10,527 nucleotides of DNA from CAZVCJ01 sp964625745 (GCA_964625745.1 CAZVCJ010000142.1:1-10527); one strand, 5' to 3'. Positions 1 to 6,915 are shown, numbered from the stretch's first letter. The notes: generated by a model not told the origin, from the sequence alone. Numbers and translations are program-made.

Positions 1-306
1 AAGATGTACGCCGACCATCACGTCAAGGCTGTGCGTGAGGCTTTGCTGCCATTGGACGGCGTGGAGGACGTTGTGGCCAGCAGTGCATTCAAGCGCGTCG
101 TCGTGGGCTACGATTCGGCTCGCCTGGAGCCGAGCGCGATAGAAGAGGCCCTTCGCGCAGCGGGCTATGGGCCGGGAGAGGACTGGGAAATCCCCAGCCC
201 GCCTGAGGGCAAGGAGGACGATTCCGCCTGGTTCAAGACGATAAGGCGAGTCACTGAGACTAACATGCTCGACCTGCAAATGTCTGGAGACTTCCGCAAG
301 TATTAG
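1..306 (+). CDS. HMA-like (heavy-metal-associated fold) protein, 5' end outside window, metal-binding cysteines lost
   Basis: The frame is open from base 1, so the gene very probably starts upstream. The ATG at 4 aligns with the internal Met of the family's MxCxxC loop rather than with a real start. Residues about 1-55 (counted from that Met) follow the copper-chaperone/P-type ATPase HMA pattern: loop, helix (VKAVREALLPLDGV), strand (RVVVGYD), then helix ending EALRAAGYG. The metal loop reads MYADHHV where the family has MxCxxCV, so both cysteines are replaced, by Ala and His. About 40 residues without a recognised motif follow and end in the tag stop. It lies about 135 bases upstream of cooS on the same strand and may belong to the same locus. 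The fold assignment is from pattern recognition. Metal binding by the canonical site looks unlikely, although the paired histidines could bind something else. Confidence 0.6.
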   Translation, partial: KMYADHHVKAVREALLPLDGVEDVVASSAFKRVVVGYDSARLEPSAIEEALRAAGYGPGEDWEIPSPPEGKEDDSAWFKTIRRVTETNMLDLQMSGDFRKY

Positions 307-316
307 TTAGTGGCTT

Positions 317-331
317 AGACCTCCGAGGTCT
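317..331. repeat. 15-bp palindrome, copy 1 (7-bp arms, central C)
   Basis: AGACCTCCGAGGTCT is a perfect palindrome around one central base. It lies just after the HMA-like gene. Its reverse complement occurs exactly at 399-413, so the two copies bracket most of the cooS leader. It could be an operator half, an RNA stem, or one copy of a dispersed repeat. Confidence 0.75.
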
Positions 332-398
332 TGTGTAGTCTTTGCACAATGTGGGTTGATGAATAGGACATGGTCTGCACGCGGTGAGGCTCTACTGG

Positions 399-413
399 AG
401 ACCTCGGAGGTCT
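399..413. repeat. 15-bp palindrome, copy 2 (7-bp arms, central G)
   Basis: AGACCTCGGAGGTCT is the exact reverse complement of the copy at 317-331. In RNA it can fold on itself (about 5 bp with a 5-base loop) or pair over 15 bp with copy 1. Its right arm contains the Shine-Dalgarno-like GGAGGT at 406-411, so either structure would hide that site. Confidence 0.75.
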
Positions 414-441
414 TATTATGCCAGAAAGAGGAACACGATAA
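406..441 (+). promoter_or_regulatory. Possible leader mini-ORF (7 codons) with strong SD, overlapping the cooS start
   Basis: GGAGGT at 406-411 is followed after 6 bases by ATG at 418. That ATG opens the short frame MPERGTR, which stops with TAA at 439-441 and overlaps the cooS ATG as TAATG. The spacing and SD are textbook, and the overlap would allow ribosomes to reinitiate on cooS. The SD is part of the palindrome at 399-413, so it may be a by-product of the repeat. Translation is unproven. Confidence 0.35.
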
Positions 442-2423
442 TGACAAATAACAAGACGATAGATCCAACTATTGAGACTATGCTGGAGATTGCCGAGGCC
501 GAGGGCCTTTCCACTGCCTTCTCTCGCGCCGAAGCGATGAAACCGTGCCCCATCGGGCACGACGGGGCCTGTTGCAGGAACTGCTCTATGGGCCCCTGCC
601 GCCTGGTTGGCAAGCACGAGAGGGGCATCTGTGGGGCTACCAGGGAAACGGTGGCTGCCCGCAACCTGGCCCGCATGATAGCCGCCGGTGCGTCCGCCCA
701 CTCCGACCATGGGCGCGGCATGGCCCTGACGCTCCTGGCCGCCGCTGAGGGTGAGGCCCCGGATTACGAGATCCGCGACGTGAACAAACTGCTAGAAGTA
801 GCGGAGCTGCTGGGGATAGCTACCCAAGGCCGGAAGACCCTGGAAATAGCCAGGGATGTGGCAGAGAAGGCCCTGGCCGAATTCGGCCGGCAGAAAGGGG
901 AGTTAATCTACCTCCAACGCGCCCCCAAGAAGCGGCAGGAGATTTGGCGCAAGCTGGGCATCGCCCCCCGGGGCATAGACCGGGAGGTGGTGGACATCAT
1001 GCACCGCACCCACGTGGGGAACGATCAGGACTATGACAGCATCCTGATGGCCGGACTGCGAAATGCCCTGGCCGACGGCTGGGGCGGCTCGATGCTGTCC
1101 ACCGACATCACCGACATCCTGTTTGGCTCGCCAGTTCCCCTCATGGCCAAGGCCAACATGGGAGCCCTGAGCGAGGACGAGGTGAACATCGTCATCCACG
1201 GCCACGAGCCGACCCTGTCGGAGTTGATCCTGGTGGCGGTGAGCGATCCAGAGATGATTGAGTACGCCAAGAGCAAGGGGGCCAAGGGCATCAACCTGAC
1301 GGGCATCTGCTGCACGGCTAACGAGACGCTGATGCGCCAGGGTGTGCCCACCATCGGCAACTTCCTGAGCCAGGAGCTGGCCATCATGACCGGCGCCATC
1401 GAGCTCATGGTGGTTGACATCCAGTGTATCATGCAGGCGTTGGCTCCCCTGTCTGACCAGTTCCACACTACCCTGGTCACCACCTCCGACAAGGCGCACA
1501 TCGAAGGGGCCACCCACGTCCAGTTCGACGAGCATCGCGCCCTGGAGATCGCCAAACAGATCGTGAAGATGGGGATTGACAACTTCCCCAACCGTAAGGA
1601 GACCCGCATCCCCAAAGAGGTCAACCATTTGATAGCTGGCTTTTCCCACGAGTACATCAACTACGCCCTGGGCGGCTTCTATCGTGGCTCCTTCCGCCCG
1701 CTGAACGACGCCGTGGTGCAGGGGAGGCTGCGTGGTGTGGCAGGAGTGGTGGGCTGCAACAACGCCCGCACTTGCCACGATTACTCTCACGAGTACATCA
1801 CCCGCAAGCTAATCGAGAACGACGTGCTGGTGGTGATGACCGGTTGCGGAGCCATCGCCTGCGCCAAGTACGGGCTCCTGTCGCCAGAGGCGGCCCAATA
1901 CGCCGGCCCCGGACTGCGGGAGATCTGCGAGGCGGTGGGCATCCCGCCGGTGCTGCACGTGGGCAGTTGCGTGGACAACACTCGCATCCTCACCACCCTC
2001 AGCCAGATGGCCAGTGAGGGTGGGCTGGGCGAGGACATCTCCGACATCCCAGGCGTGGGATTCGCCCCGGAGTGGATGAGCGAGAAGGCTATCTCCATCG
2101 GCTGCTACTTCGTGGGTTCGGGCGTGTACACCATCTTCGGCAGCGAATCGCCAGTGGCCAGCAGCCCCATCGTGGACCGCTTCATCAGCGAGGACTGGGA
2201 GAAGCGGGTCGGCGGCAAGCTGGAGTTCATCCCCGATCCCGACGAGGCCATCCGCAAGGCCCTGGAGCACATAGACAAGAAACGTGCCGCTCTGGGCCTG
2301 GTGGAATACGACCCCACCCGCTTTGGCCAGAGCGGCGACCGGCTGATGCGGCAGTTTGTGGAGGCCATGGAGGCTGGTCTGCCAGTGAACCTCTACAGCG
2401 CCAAAGTGCCCCAGTTAGCGTGA
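441..2423 (+). CDS. cooS: Ni-dependent carbon monoxide dehydrogenase catalytic subunit
   Basis: This protein of 660 residues, equivalent to AcsA, interconverts CO2 and CO. In this operon it would supply CO to acetyl-CoA synthase. The N-terminal cysteines C36, C44, C45, C48, C53 and C64 match the D- and B-cluster iron-sulfur ligands. The NiFeS C-cluster set is also present: the HGH motif near 253-255, C290/C291 (GICCTANE), C329 (VDIQC), C439 (GVVGCNN), C469 (TGCG) and C510 (GSCVDN). The conserved active-site Lys is near 549 (SEKA). The length is normal for the family. I chose ATG 441, which follows AGAGG (427-431), over the in-frame GTG at 384, because the family N-terminus begins close to this Met and the extension would cross the palindrome. 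It heads the acs operon, 12 bases before an antitoxin-like gene. The identification is secure. Its role as the ACS partner, rather than a free-standing CODH, is inferred from context. Confidence 0.96.
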   Translation: MTNNKTIDPTIETMLEIAEAEGLSTAFSRAEAMKPCPIGHDGACCRNCSMGPCRLVGKHERGICGATRETVAARNLARMIAAGASAHSDHGRGMALTLLAAAEGEAPDYEIRDVNKLLEVAELLGIATQGRKTLEIARDVAEKALAEFGRQKGELIYLQRAPKKRQEIWRKLGIAPRGIDREVVDIMHRTHVGNDQDYDSILMAGLRNALADGWGGSMLSTDITDILFGSPVPLMAKANMGALSEDEVNIVIHGHEPTLSELILVAVSDPEMIEYAKSKGAKGINLTGICCTANETLMRQGVPTIGNFLSQELAIMTGAIELMVVDIQCIMQALAPLSDQFHTTLVTTSDKAHIEGATHVQFDEHRALEIAKQIVKMGIDNFPNRKETRIPKEVNHLIAGFSHEYINYALGGFYRGSFRPLNDAVVQGRLRGVAGVVGCNNARTCHDYSHEYITRKLIENDVLVVMTGCGAIACAKYGLLSPEAAQYAGPGLREICEAVGIPPVLHVGSCVDNTRILTTLSQMASEGGLGEDISDIPGVGFAPEWMSEKAISIGCYFVGSGVYTIFGSESPVASSPIVDRFISEDWEKRVGGKLEFIPDPDEAIRKALEHIDKKRAALGLVEYDPTRFGQSGDRLMRQFVEAMEAGLPVNLYSAKVPQLA

Positions 2424-2435
2424 GAAGGGGGAAGC

Positions 2436-2783
2436 ATGTCTGAGCTGGCTTTAGATCAACCCGTCGGCACCATAACCGTCGGCGACTTGAGGGAGCTGGT
2501 GAGAGAGGTGACCAGGGAAGAACGGCGCTACTACATTGACGATGATGGCTACCTCGTCTTTCTCAGCGAAGACGCCTATGCCGATTACCTGGACAAGCAG
2601 GAGGGCAAACTCCCCAGCGAGGTGAGGGCCTACTTCATGGACGAGCAAGGCTACAAGGCTTTCTACAGCGACTGGGTGCCTACCCCTGAGTATGCTAAAG
2701 AATTGGACGAGGCCAGGAAAGAACCAACGGTTGACGCCGAGGAGGTATGGGAGGACCTGAGAAAGTTGGGGGTTGACATCTGA
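2436..2783 (+). CDS. Antitoxin-like protein of a RelE/ParE-type pair
   Basis: This acidic protein of 115 residues begins 12 bases after cooS, behind AAGGGGGA. Its TGA directly abuts the ATG of the toxin-like gene. The N-terminal segment (TITVGDLRELVREVTREE) resembles helical starts seen in antitoxins partnered with RelE-type toxins. The C-terminal DAEEVWEDLRKLGVDI is the short amphipathic tail such antitoxins use to wrap their toxin. The middle holds two related stretches: YIDDDGYLVF near 33-42 and YFMDEQGYKAF near 66-76. Each is followed by an A-x-x-L-type segment, which suggests an internal duplication. It is longer than most antitoxins of this kind (about 70-95 residues). I see no clear DNA-binding fold, so autoregulation cannot be claimed. 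The antitoxin role rests mainly on the neighbour and on gene order. Confidence 0.65.
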   Translation: MSELALDQPVGTITVGDLRELVREVTREERRYYIDDDGYLVFLSEDAYADYLDKQEGKLPSEVRAYFMDEQGYKAFYSDWVPTPEYAKELDEARKEPTVDAEEVWEDLRKLGVDI

Positions 2784-3074
2784 ATGTATCGGCTAAGATT
2801 CAGAAAGAGGGCCAGAAAGCGACTCCAGAAGATCGCCAAGCGCAACCCCCAGATCGCTAAAGACATTTACGAGAAGGTCACCTGGCTGGTACAAAACGCC
2901 GATGTTATCGCCCACGAGCGGTTGCAGGGTCATCGGGAATACAGTCTGCATTGTGGGCAGTATCGTATCCCCTACTCGCTCGACAGGACAAATACGGTGA
3001 TCACGATTGAGGATATCGGTAAACACGACGAGGTTTACAGAAGGCTTAAGAAGCTTCAGAAGGAGGACGACTAA
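2784..3074 (+). CDS. RelE/ParE-superfamily toxin-like protein
   Basis: This basic protein of 96 residues has the RelE/ParE layout. An N-terminal strand and a Lys/Arg-rich helix (FRKRARKRLQKIAKRNPQI) come first, followed by a second helix. Then come the family's hallmark strands: ERLQG near 47-51, REYSLHCGQYRIPYSL near 54-69, and an ITIEDIGKHDEVYRRL ending near 88. Known members either cleave mRNA on the ribosome (RelE type) or poison gyrase (ParE type). The sequence does not settle which applies here. It starts at the base after the antitoxin stop, so the two are translationally coupled. Its last codons contain the SD of acsB and its TAA is flush with the acsB ATG. The frame is complete with no obvious damage. 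Finding a toxin gene between two core metabolic genes is unusual. Confidence 0.8.
   Translation: MYRLRFRKRARKRLQKIAKRNPQIAKDIYEKVTWLVQNADVIAHERLQGHREYSLHCGQYRIPYSLDRTNTVITIEDIGKHDEVYRRLKKLQKEDD
3060..3066 (+). promoter_or_regulatory. acsB ribosome-binding site inside the toxin gene
   Basis: AAGGAGG lies 8 bases before the acsB ATG at 3075, inside the last codons of the toxin-like gene. acsB translation is therefore physically tied to the toxin 3' end, and losing the toxin tail would remove the acsB ribosome-binding site. Confidence 0.8.
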
Positions 3075-5354
3075 ATGTCTCGATATATCGCTACCGCCGC
3101 CATCCGCGGCGCTAATCGCATCGTCAATGAAGCCGATGATCTGCTGCAGAAAGCCCTGAAAGGACTGGGGCCTGAGACGCCGATTCAATTCCCGAACACG
3201 GCGTACTACCTCCCCGTCATCCTGGGCTTCACTGGCCTGGAGGTGAGCAAGGTCGGTGATCTACCTCCTGTGCTTGATCGGGCCAGGGCGTTGCTGCACC
3301 CAGAACCAGAAGGTATGATTTGGCTGCCCTATCTGGGCGAAACTCTCGACTCCGGGGTGGCCACGCTCCTGGCGGAGGAGGCTATCGAGGGCCTCCGTTT
3401 CGCCTACGGCCAGCAGCCAGAGCCGATGCCCGGCTTGCAGCTCACCGGCACCAGCTTCACCAGCCCCGACATGGAGGGGGAGGAGGCAGGCGGCTACGTT
3501 AACGGCCCCATTGATGACATCCAACTGCGCTCCTGGGGCATCCAACTGGTGGACGGCCGGATGCCCGGCTTCGCGGCCATCATCGGCGCTGCCAAGTCCA
3601 ACGAGGCGGCTGTCCAGATCGTGCGGGAGTTGCAACAGCGCAACATCCTGGTCTTCCTGTCCGGCAACGTCAATGGGCGGAGCATCATCCATCAACTGAT
3701 GGAGGAAGGGGTGGAGATGGGCTACGACACCTACATCGTACCCTTCGGCACCGATACCATCTCTGCCATCTACGCCCTGGGCTTCGCCACCCGTTCGGCG
3801 CTGACCTTCGGCGGCATGAAAGGTGGCCAGACGCGAAATATCTTGCTCTACAACAAATACCGCGTCTTCGCCTTCGCCCTGGCTCTGGGCGAGGTGGATG
3901 ATTTGAAGTACGCTTCCGCAGCGGGTGCTATCAGCTACGGCTTCCCGGTCATTGCCGACACCGTCATCCCCCAGATACTTCCCACCGGTGTCACCCAGTA
4001 CGAGCATGTCATCTCCATGCCCTTCGACGATATCGAGGGAGAGACAGATGCCGAGAAGGCCAGGCGACTGGTACAGCGCTGCATCGAGGTGCGCGGCGTC
4101 AAGGTGAAGATTGCTGAGGTGCCCATCCCTGTTCCCTACGGCAGCGCGTTCGAGGGGGAGAGGGTGCGCCGGGCCGACATGAGGGTCGAGTTCGGCGGCA
4201 AGAACTCCCGCGCCTTCGAGTACCTGGGTATGAGACCCATGGACGAGGTGGAGGACGGCAAGATCGAGGTCATCGGCCCCGGCTTCGAGGACATCGAAGA
4301 GGGGGGATACATGGACGTGGGGATCGTGGTCGAGGTGGCCGGGCGGAAGATGCAGGAGGACTTTGAGCCTGTGCTGGAGCGACAGATTCACTACTTCGTC
4401 AATGGTGCGTCGGGCATCCAACACATCGGCCAGCGCGACATTACCTGGATTCGTCTCAGCAAGGCTGCGGCCGAAAAAGGTTTTAACCTGGAACATTTCG
4501 GCAAAATCCTCCACGCCCGCTTCCACTCCGACTTTGAGGCCATCGTGGACAAAGTGCAGGTCGCCATCGTCACCGATCCTGAGCTGTACGCCGAGTGGCT
4601 GGAGAAGGCTCGCGTGGCTTACGATTTCCGCAACAAGCGCTTGGCCGAGATGACTGACGAGAGCGTGGACACCTTCTATAGCTGCACTCTCTGCCAGAGC
4701 TTTGCCCCCGATCACGTCTGCGTGGTCAGCCCGGAGCGATTAGGGCTTTGCGGCGCGTATAACTGGCTGGACTGCAAGGCCTCGTTCCAGATCAACCCCA
4801 CTGGGCCAAACCAGCCCATCCTGAAGGGCTCAGTCATAGATCCGGTCAAGGGCTATTTCGAGGGAATCAACGAGTATGCAAAGGCAGGTTCCCACGGGAC
4901 GGTGCAAGAAGTGGCGATGTATTCCGCCATGGAGAACCCGATGACGGCTTGCGGCTGCTTCGAGTGCATCATGATGATCATCCCAGAAGCCAATGGCTTC
5001 ATGATCGTCTCCCGCGAAGACCCCAGCATGACCCCAGCCGGGATGACCTTCTCCACCCTGGCTGGCATGTGTGGGGGCGGCATCCAAACCCCTGGGGTGA
5101 TGGGGCACGGGAAGTTCTTCGTTATCAGCAACAAGTTCATCCGCGCCGATGGAGGACTCAAGCGGGTGGTCTGGATGTCCAGCTTCCTTAAGGAATCCAT
5201 GACCGAGGAGTTGAAGGCCGCTGCCGAGCGAGAAGGCGATCCCGACCTCATAGACAAGATCGCCGACGAGCGAGCGGCCACTACCGTGGAGGAGCTTCTG
5301 CCCTTCCTGGAGGAGAAGGGACATCCGGCCCTGACCATGCCGCCACTGTTTTAG
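3075..5354 (+). CDS. acsB: Acetyl-CoA synthase subunit of the CODH/ACS complex (long bacterial type)
   Basis: This protein of 759 residues joins a methyl group from the corrinoid protein, CO from CODH, and CoA to form acetyl-CoA at its nickel A-cluster. The four cubane ligands are C537, C540, C549 and C559, with the same spacing (0, 3, 12, 22) as C506, C509, C518 and C528 of the Moorella enzyme. The distal nickel site is the Cys-Gly-Cys at 626-628 (TACGCFEC). The N-terminal roughly 310-residue domain that docks CODH is present, which excludes the shorter archaeal CdhC form. The middle domain and the C-terminal end (ALTMPPLF) are intact. Length is slightly above the 729 residues of the Moorella protein. 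The ATG at 3075 follows AAGGAGG at 3060-3066 and is adjacent to the toxin stop. The identification is secure, and all visible catalytic ligands are retained. Confidence 0.97.
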   Translation: MSRYIATAAIRGANRIVNEADDLLQKALKGLGPETPIQFPNTAYYLPVILGFTGLEVSKVGDLPPVLDRARALLHPEPEGMIWLPYLGETLDSGVATLLAEEAIEGLRFAYGQQPEPMPGLQLTGTSFTSPDMEGEEAGGYVNGPIDDIQLRSWGIQLVDGRMPGFAAIIGAAKSNEAAVQIVRELQQRNILVFLSGNVNGRSIIHQLMEEGVEMGYDTYIVPFGTDTISAIYALGFATRSALTFGGMKGGQTRNILLYNKYRVFAFALALGEVDDLKYASAAGAISYGFPVIADTVIPQILPTGVTQYEHVISMPFDDIEGETDAEKARRLVQRCIEVRGVKVKIAEVPIPVPYGSAFEGERVRRADMRVEFGGKNSRAFEYLGMRPMDEVEDGKIEVIGPGFEDIEEGGYMDVGIVVEVAGRKMQEDFEPVLERQIHYFVNGASGIQHIGQRDITWIRLSKAAAEKGFNLEHFGKILHARFHSDFEAIVDKVQVAIVTDPELYAEWLEKARVAYDFRNKRLAEMTDESVDTFYSCTLCQSFAPDHVCVVSPERLGLCGAYNWLDCKASFQINPTGPNQPILKGSVIDPVKGYFEGINEYAKAGSHGTVQEVAMYSAMENPMTACGCFECIMMIIPEANGFMIVSREDPSMTPAGMTFSTLAGMCGGGIQTPGVMGHGKFFVISNKFIRADGGLKRVVWMSSFLKESMTEELKAAAEREGDPDLIDKIADERAATTVEELLPFLEEKGHPALTMPPLF

Positions 5355-5421
5355 AAATTAGAAGTTAGAAATTAGAAATTGGAAGGTCTGACAATCCAAC
5401 TTCTAACGTCCAACTTCCAAC
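5355..5421. repeat. AT-rich self-complementary repeat spacer between acsB and acsD
   Basis: The left part repeats TTAGAA/TTGGAA units (ATTAGAAGTTAGAAATTAGAAATTGGAAG). The right part carries the same units in reverse orientation (TCCAACTTCTAAC, then CCAACTTCCAAC). Bases 5371-5383 pair with 5395-5407 at 11 of 13 positions around an 11-base loop. An alternative pairs 5379-5385 with 5414-5420. It begins directly after the acsB stop and ends just before the acsD SD (AAGGAGG, 5424-5430). It could tune relative expression or stabilise mRNA, but no T-run marks it as a terminator. Confidence 0.65.
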
Positions 5422-5441
5422 ATAAGGAGGACACAACTAGG

Positions 5442-6413
5442 ATGCCTGTCACAGTAGAGATACCCACTGAGAAATGGACGGGCTCAGTGCGGGAGGTTAC
5501 CCTGGGTGCCACCGCTGAGCAAGGAGGGAGCAGGGCCAAGACGGTCACCGTGGGCGGTGAGACCACCCTTTCTTTCCTGCACTTTGAGGGCGAAATGCCC
5601 CATCCGCCCGTCATCGCCATCGAAATCCAGGACCATTATCCCGAAGATTGGTCGGTCCTTTTGAAGGAGGCCTGGGGCAACGCGCTCAACGACCCGGTCA
5701 CCTGGGCCAAGAAAGCTGAGGGTTACGGTGCCGATCTCATCATGTTGAGGCTGAGGGGCGCTGATAAAGAGGGCCAAGAGACCACGCCTGGGGAAGCTGC
5801 GGCCACAGTCAAGAAAGTGTTGGCAGCGACGGGGCTCCCTCTCATCGTGCGCGGGCCCGGCCAGGCTGAACTGGACAACGAGCTTTTGGTGGCCGTGGCC
5901 GAGGCCGCCAAGGGCGAGCGAATAGTGCTGGGCCTGTGCGAGGACAAGAACTACCGCACCATCGTCGCGGCAGCGTTAGCTCACGACCAACTGGTTATCT
6001 CCAGCACGCCGATGGACGTGAACCTGTCCAAGCAGCTCACCATCCTGATCAGCGACATGGCCCTTCCCCTGAACCGCATCTTGATGGACCCCACCACCGG
6101 GGCACTAGGTTACGGGATCGAATACGGCTATTCGGTCATGGAGAGGCTGCGCATGGCAGCCCTCACCGGCGACTCCATGACCCAGCAACCCATGATCTGC
6201 TTCGTGGGCGAGGAATCCTGGCGGCAGAAAGAATCCAAGGCGGGCGAGGGCGTGCCAGAAGCCTGGGGCGACTGGACCAAGCGAGGAGTCACCTGGGAGT
6301 CAACAACAGCCACCACTCTCCTCCAAACCGGCGCCGATATCGTTACCATACGTCACCCTGAGACAGTGGAGATCGTCCAGGGTTTCATTGAGAAGCTGAT
6401 GGCAAGCGGCTAG
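5442..6413 (+). CDS. acsD: Corrinoid iron-sulfur protein small subunit (CdhD/AcsD family)
   Basis: This protein of 323 residues is the TIM-barrel partner of the large CFeSP subunit. The heterodimer carries methyl-cobalamin from the folate methyltransferase to acetyl-CoA synthase. Family signatures visible include FEGEMPHPPVIAIEI near 48-62, the GADLIMLRL strand, IVRGPG, the LMDPTTGALGYGIEYGYSV segment and TQQPMICFVGEESW. No iron-sulfur cysteine motif is present, as expected for this subunit. I chose ATG 5442, preceded by AAGGAGG at 5424-5430 (11-base spacer), over the in-frame TTG at 5379, which would translate the repeat spacer. The order acsA-acsB-acsD-acsC matches a CODH/ACS operon, but small foreign genes separate acsD from acsC. 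The identification is secure. Confidence 0.95.
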   Translation: MPVTVEIPTEKWTGSVREVTLGATAEQGGSRAKTVTVGGETTLSFLHFEGEMPHPPVIAIEIQDHYPEDWSVLLKEAWGNALNDPVTWAKKAEGYGADLIMLRLRGADKEGQETTPGEAAATVKKVLAATGLPLIVRGPGQAELDNELLVAVAEAAKGERIVLGLCEDKNYRTIVAAALAHDQLVISSTPMDVNLSKQLTILISDMALPLNRILMDPTTGALGYGIEYGYSVMERLRMAALTGDSMTQQPMICFVGEESWRQKESKAGEGVPEAWGDWTKRGVTWESTTATTLLQTGADIVTIRHPETVEIVQGFIEKLMASG

Positions 6414-6423
6414 AGGTGCTGTC

Positions 6424-6660
6424 ATGTATGAGCGTATCTCGATTGATCCGCGAGTGTGTCACGGACAAGCTTGTGTCAAAGGTACTCGCATCCCTGTCCA
6501 CCAGATTGTTCGTATGTTGGCCAATGGGGACACAATCGAGGAGTTACTGGCGGAGTATCCCTCGCTTGAACGCGAAGATATCCTCGCCTGTCTCGACTAT
6601 GCTGGTGCACTTGCCGAAGAGCAGGTTACACCCATTCAAGCACTAGCGGGTGTGGCATGA
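6424..6660 (+). CDS. DUF433 (VapB45-like) antitoxin
   Basis: This intact protein of 78 residues matches the DUF433 pattern. ISIDPRVCHGQACVKGTRIPV near 5-25 corresponds to the family's conserved pattern of invariant G-x-R-[IV]-P. The C-terminal helices follow (IEELLAEYPSLEREDILACLDYA). DUF433 proteins are small helix-turn-helix-like antitoxins normally followed by a DUF5615 PIN-like nuclease toxin. It starts 10 bases after acsD, behind AGAGGTG. Its stop overlaps the next ATG as ATGA, which is the usual antitoxin-toxin arrangement. The partner here is only a remnant (see next entry), so the antitoxin is orphaned. Its base composition looks less GC-rich than the flanking acs genes, consistent with acquisition. 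Confidence 0.85.
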   Translation: MYERISIDPRVCHGQACVKGTRIPVHQIVRMLANGDTIEELLAEYPSLEREDILACLDYAGALAEEQVTPIQALAGVA

Positions 6661-6893
6661 AGATCCTCGTAGACGAGAACATACCCTTGATGACCATGCC
6701 TTGTTTTGCATCGCTTGATGAACTCGTAGAGTTCTTCGATACCCACGATCTGAGCGAATATTGGGATCAAATGCCCGAAGCTCATTTCAAGGTGGATATA
6801 AAGACAAAGGCACACATCGGTAACCTAAGGAACATCCCTTCAAGAACTGGAAGAGAACATCCGAGACGCCTACCAGCTGATGAGAGAAGATGA
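6657..6893 (+). pseudogene. Chimeric remnant: DUF5615 toxin start fused to a CopG-type antitoxin fragment
   Basis: The first 13 residues (MKILVDENIPLMT) are the typical start of DUF5615 PIN-like toxins, including the first acidic residues of the active site. They directly follow the DUF433 antitoxin, as expected. From residue 14 the sequence switches to a different family. FASLDELVEFFDTHDLSEYW near 17-36 and the following HFKVDIK resemble the N-terminal half of CopG-type antitoxins that act with BrnT-like toxins. After about residue 53 similarity ends and an Arg-rich tail runs to the stop. The PIN-like nuclease body, the CopG ribbon-helix C-terminus and any second start are all missing. It is most likely the product of deletions between adjacent toxin-antitoxin modules. 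Whether the 78-residue chimera is translated cannot be judged, and it should have no nuclease activity. Confidence 0.75.
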
Positions 6894-6915
6894 AAATGAT
6901 AGCAAAACATCTTGA
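6829..6915 (+). pseudogene. HicB-family antitoxin C-terminal remnant
   Basis: In the +1 frame relative to the chimeric remnant, bases 6829-6912 read GTSLQELEENIRDAYQLM followed by REDENDSKTS and a TGA. This matches the C-terminal helix of HicB-type antitoxins (pattern TLEELxENIxDAYxLM). The frame is closed by a TAA at 6826-6828, so there is no start and no upstream domain. It is the third toxin-antitoxin family fragment in about 260 bases. The acsC SD follows at once. Confidence 0.6.

Noticed and set aside
341..370. Possible -35 TTGCAC upstream of cooS
   Set aside because: No acceptable -10 hexamer lies at 16-18 bases. TATTAT at 414-419 lacks a -35 and would start transcription too close to the gene.
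384..440. N-terminal extension of cooS from GTG 384
   Set aside because: It would translate through the palindrome and has no SD. The ATG at 441 fits the family N-terminus.
903..1790. 295-residue open frame on the - strand opposite cooS
   Set aside because: Shadow of cooS. It is Val/His/Gln-rich low-information protein without a credible start context.
3261..4715. 484-residue open frame on the - strand opposite acsB
   Set aside because: It is the antisense shadow of acsB: high GC third positions keep the opposite frame open. The product is His/Asp/Leu-rich with no family pattern, while the + strand has all ACS motifs.
5379..5441. N-terminal extension of acsD from TTG 5379
   Set aside because: It would translate the repeat spacer. 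The SD at 5424-5430 serves the ATG at 5442.
6416..6646. Overlapping + strand frame starting 8 bases before the DUF433 gene
   Set aside because: Same region in another frame, with no family pattern. The DUF433 frame matches its family end to end.
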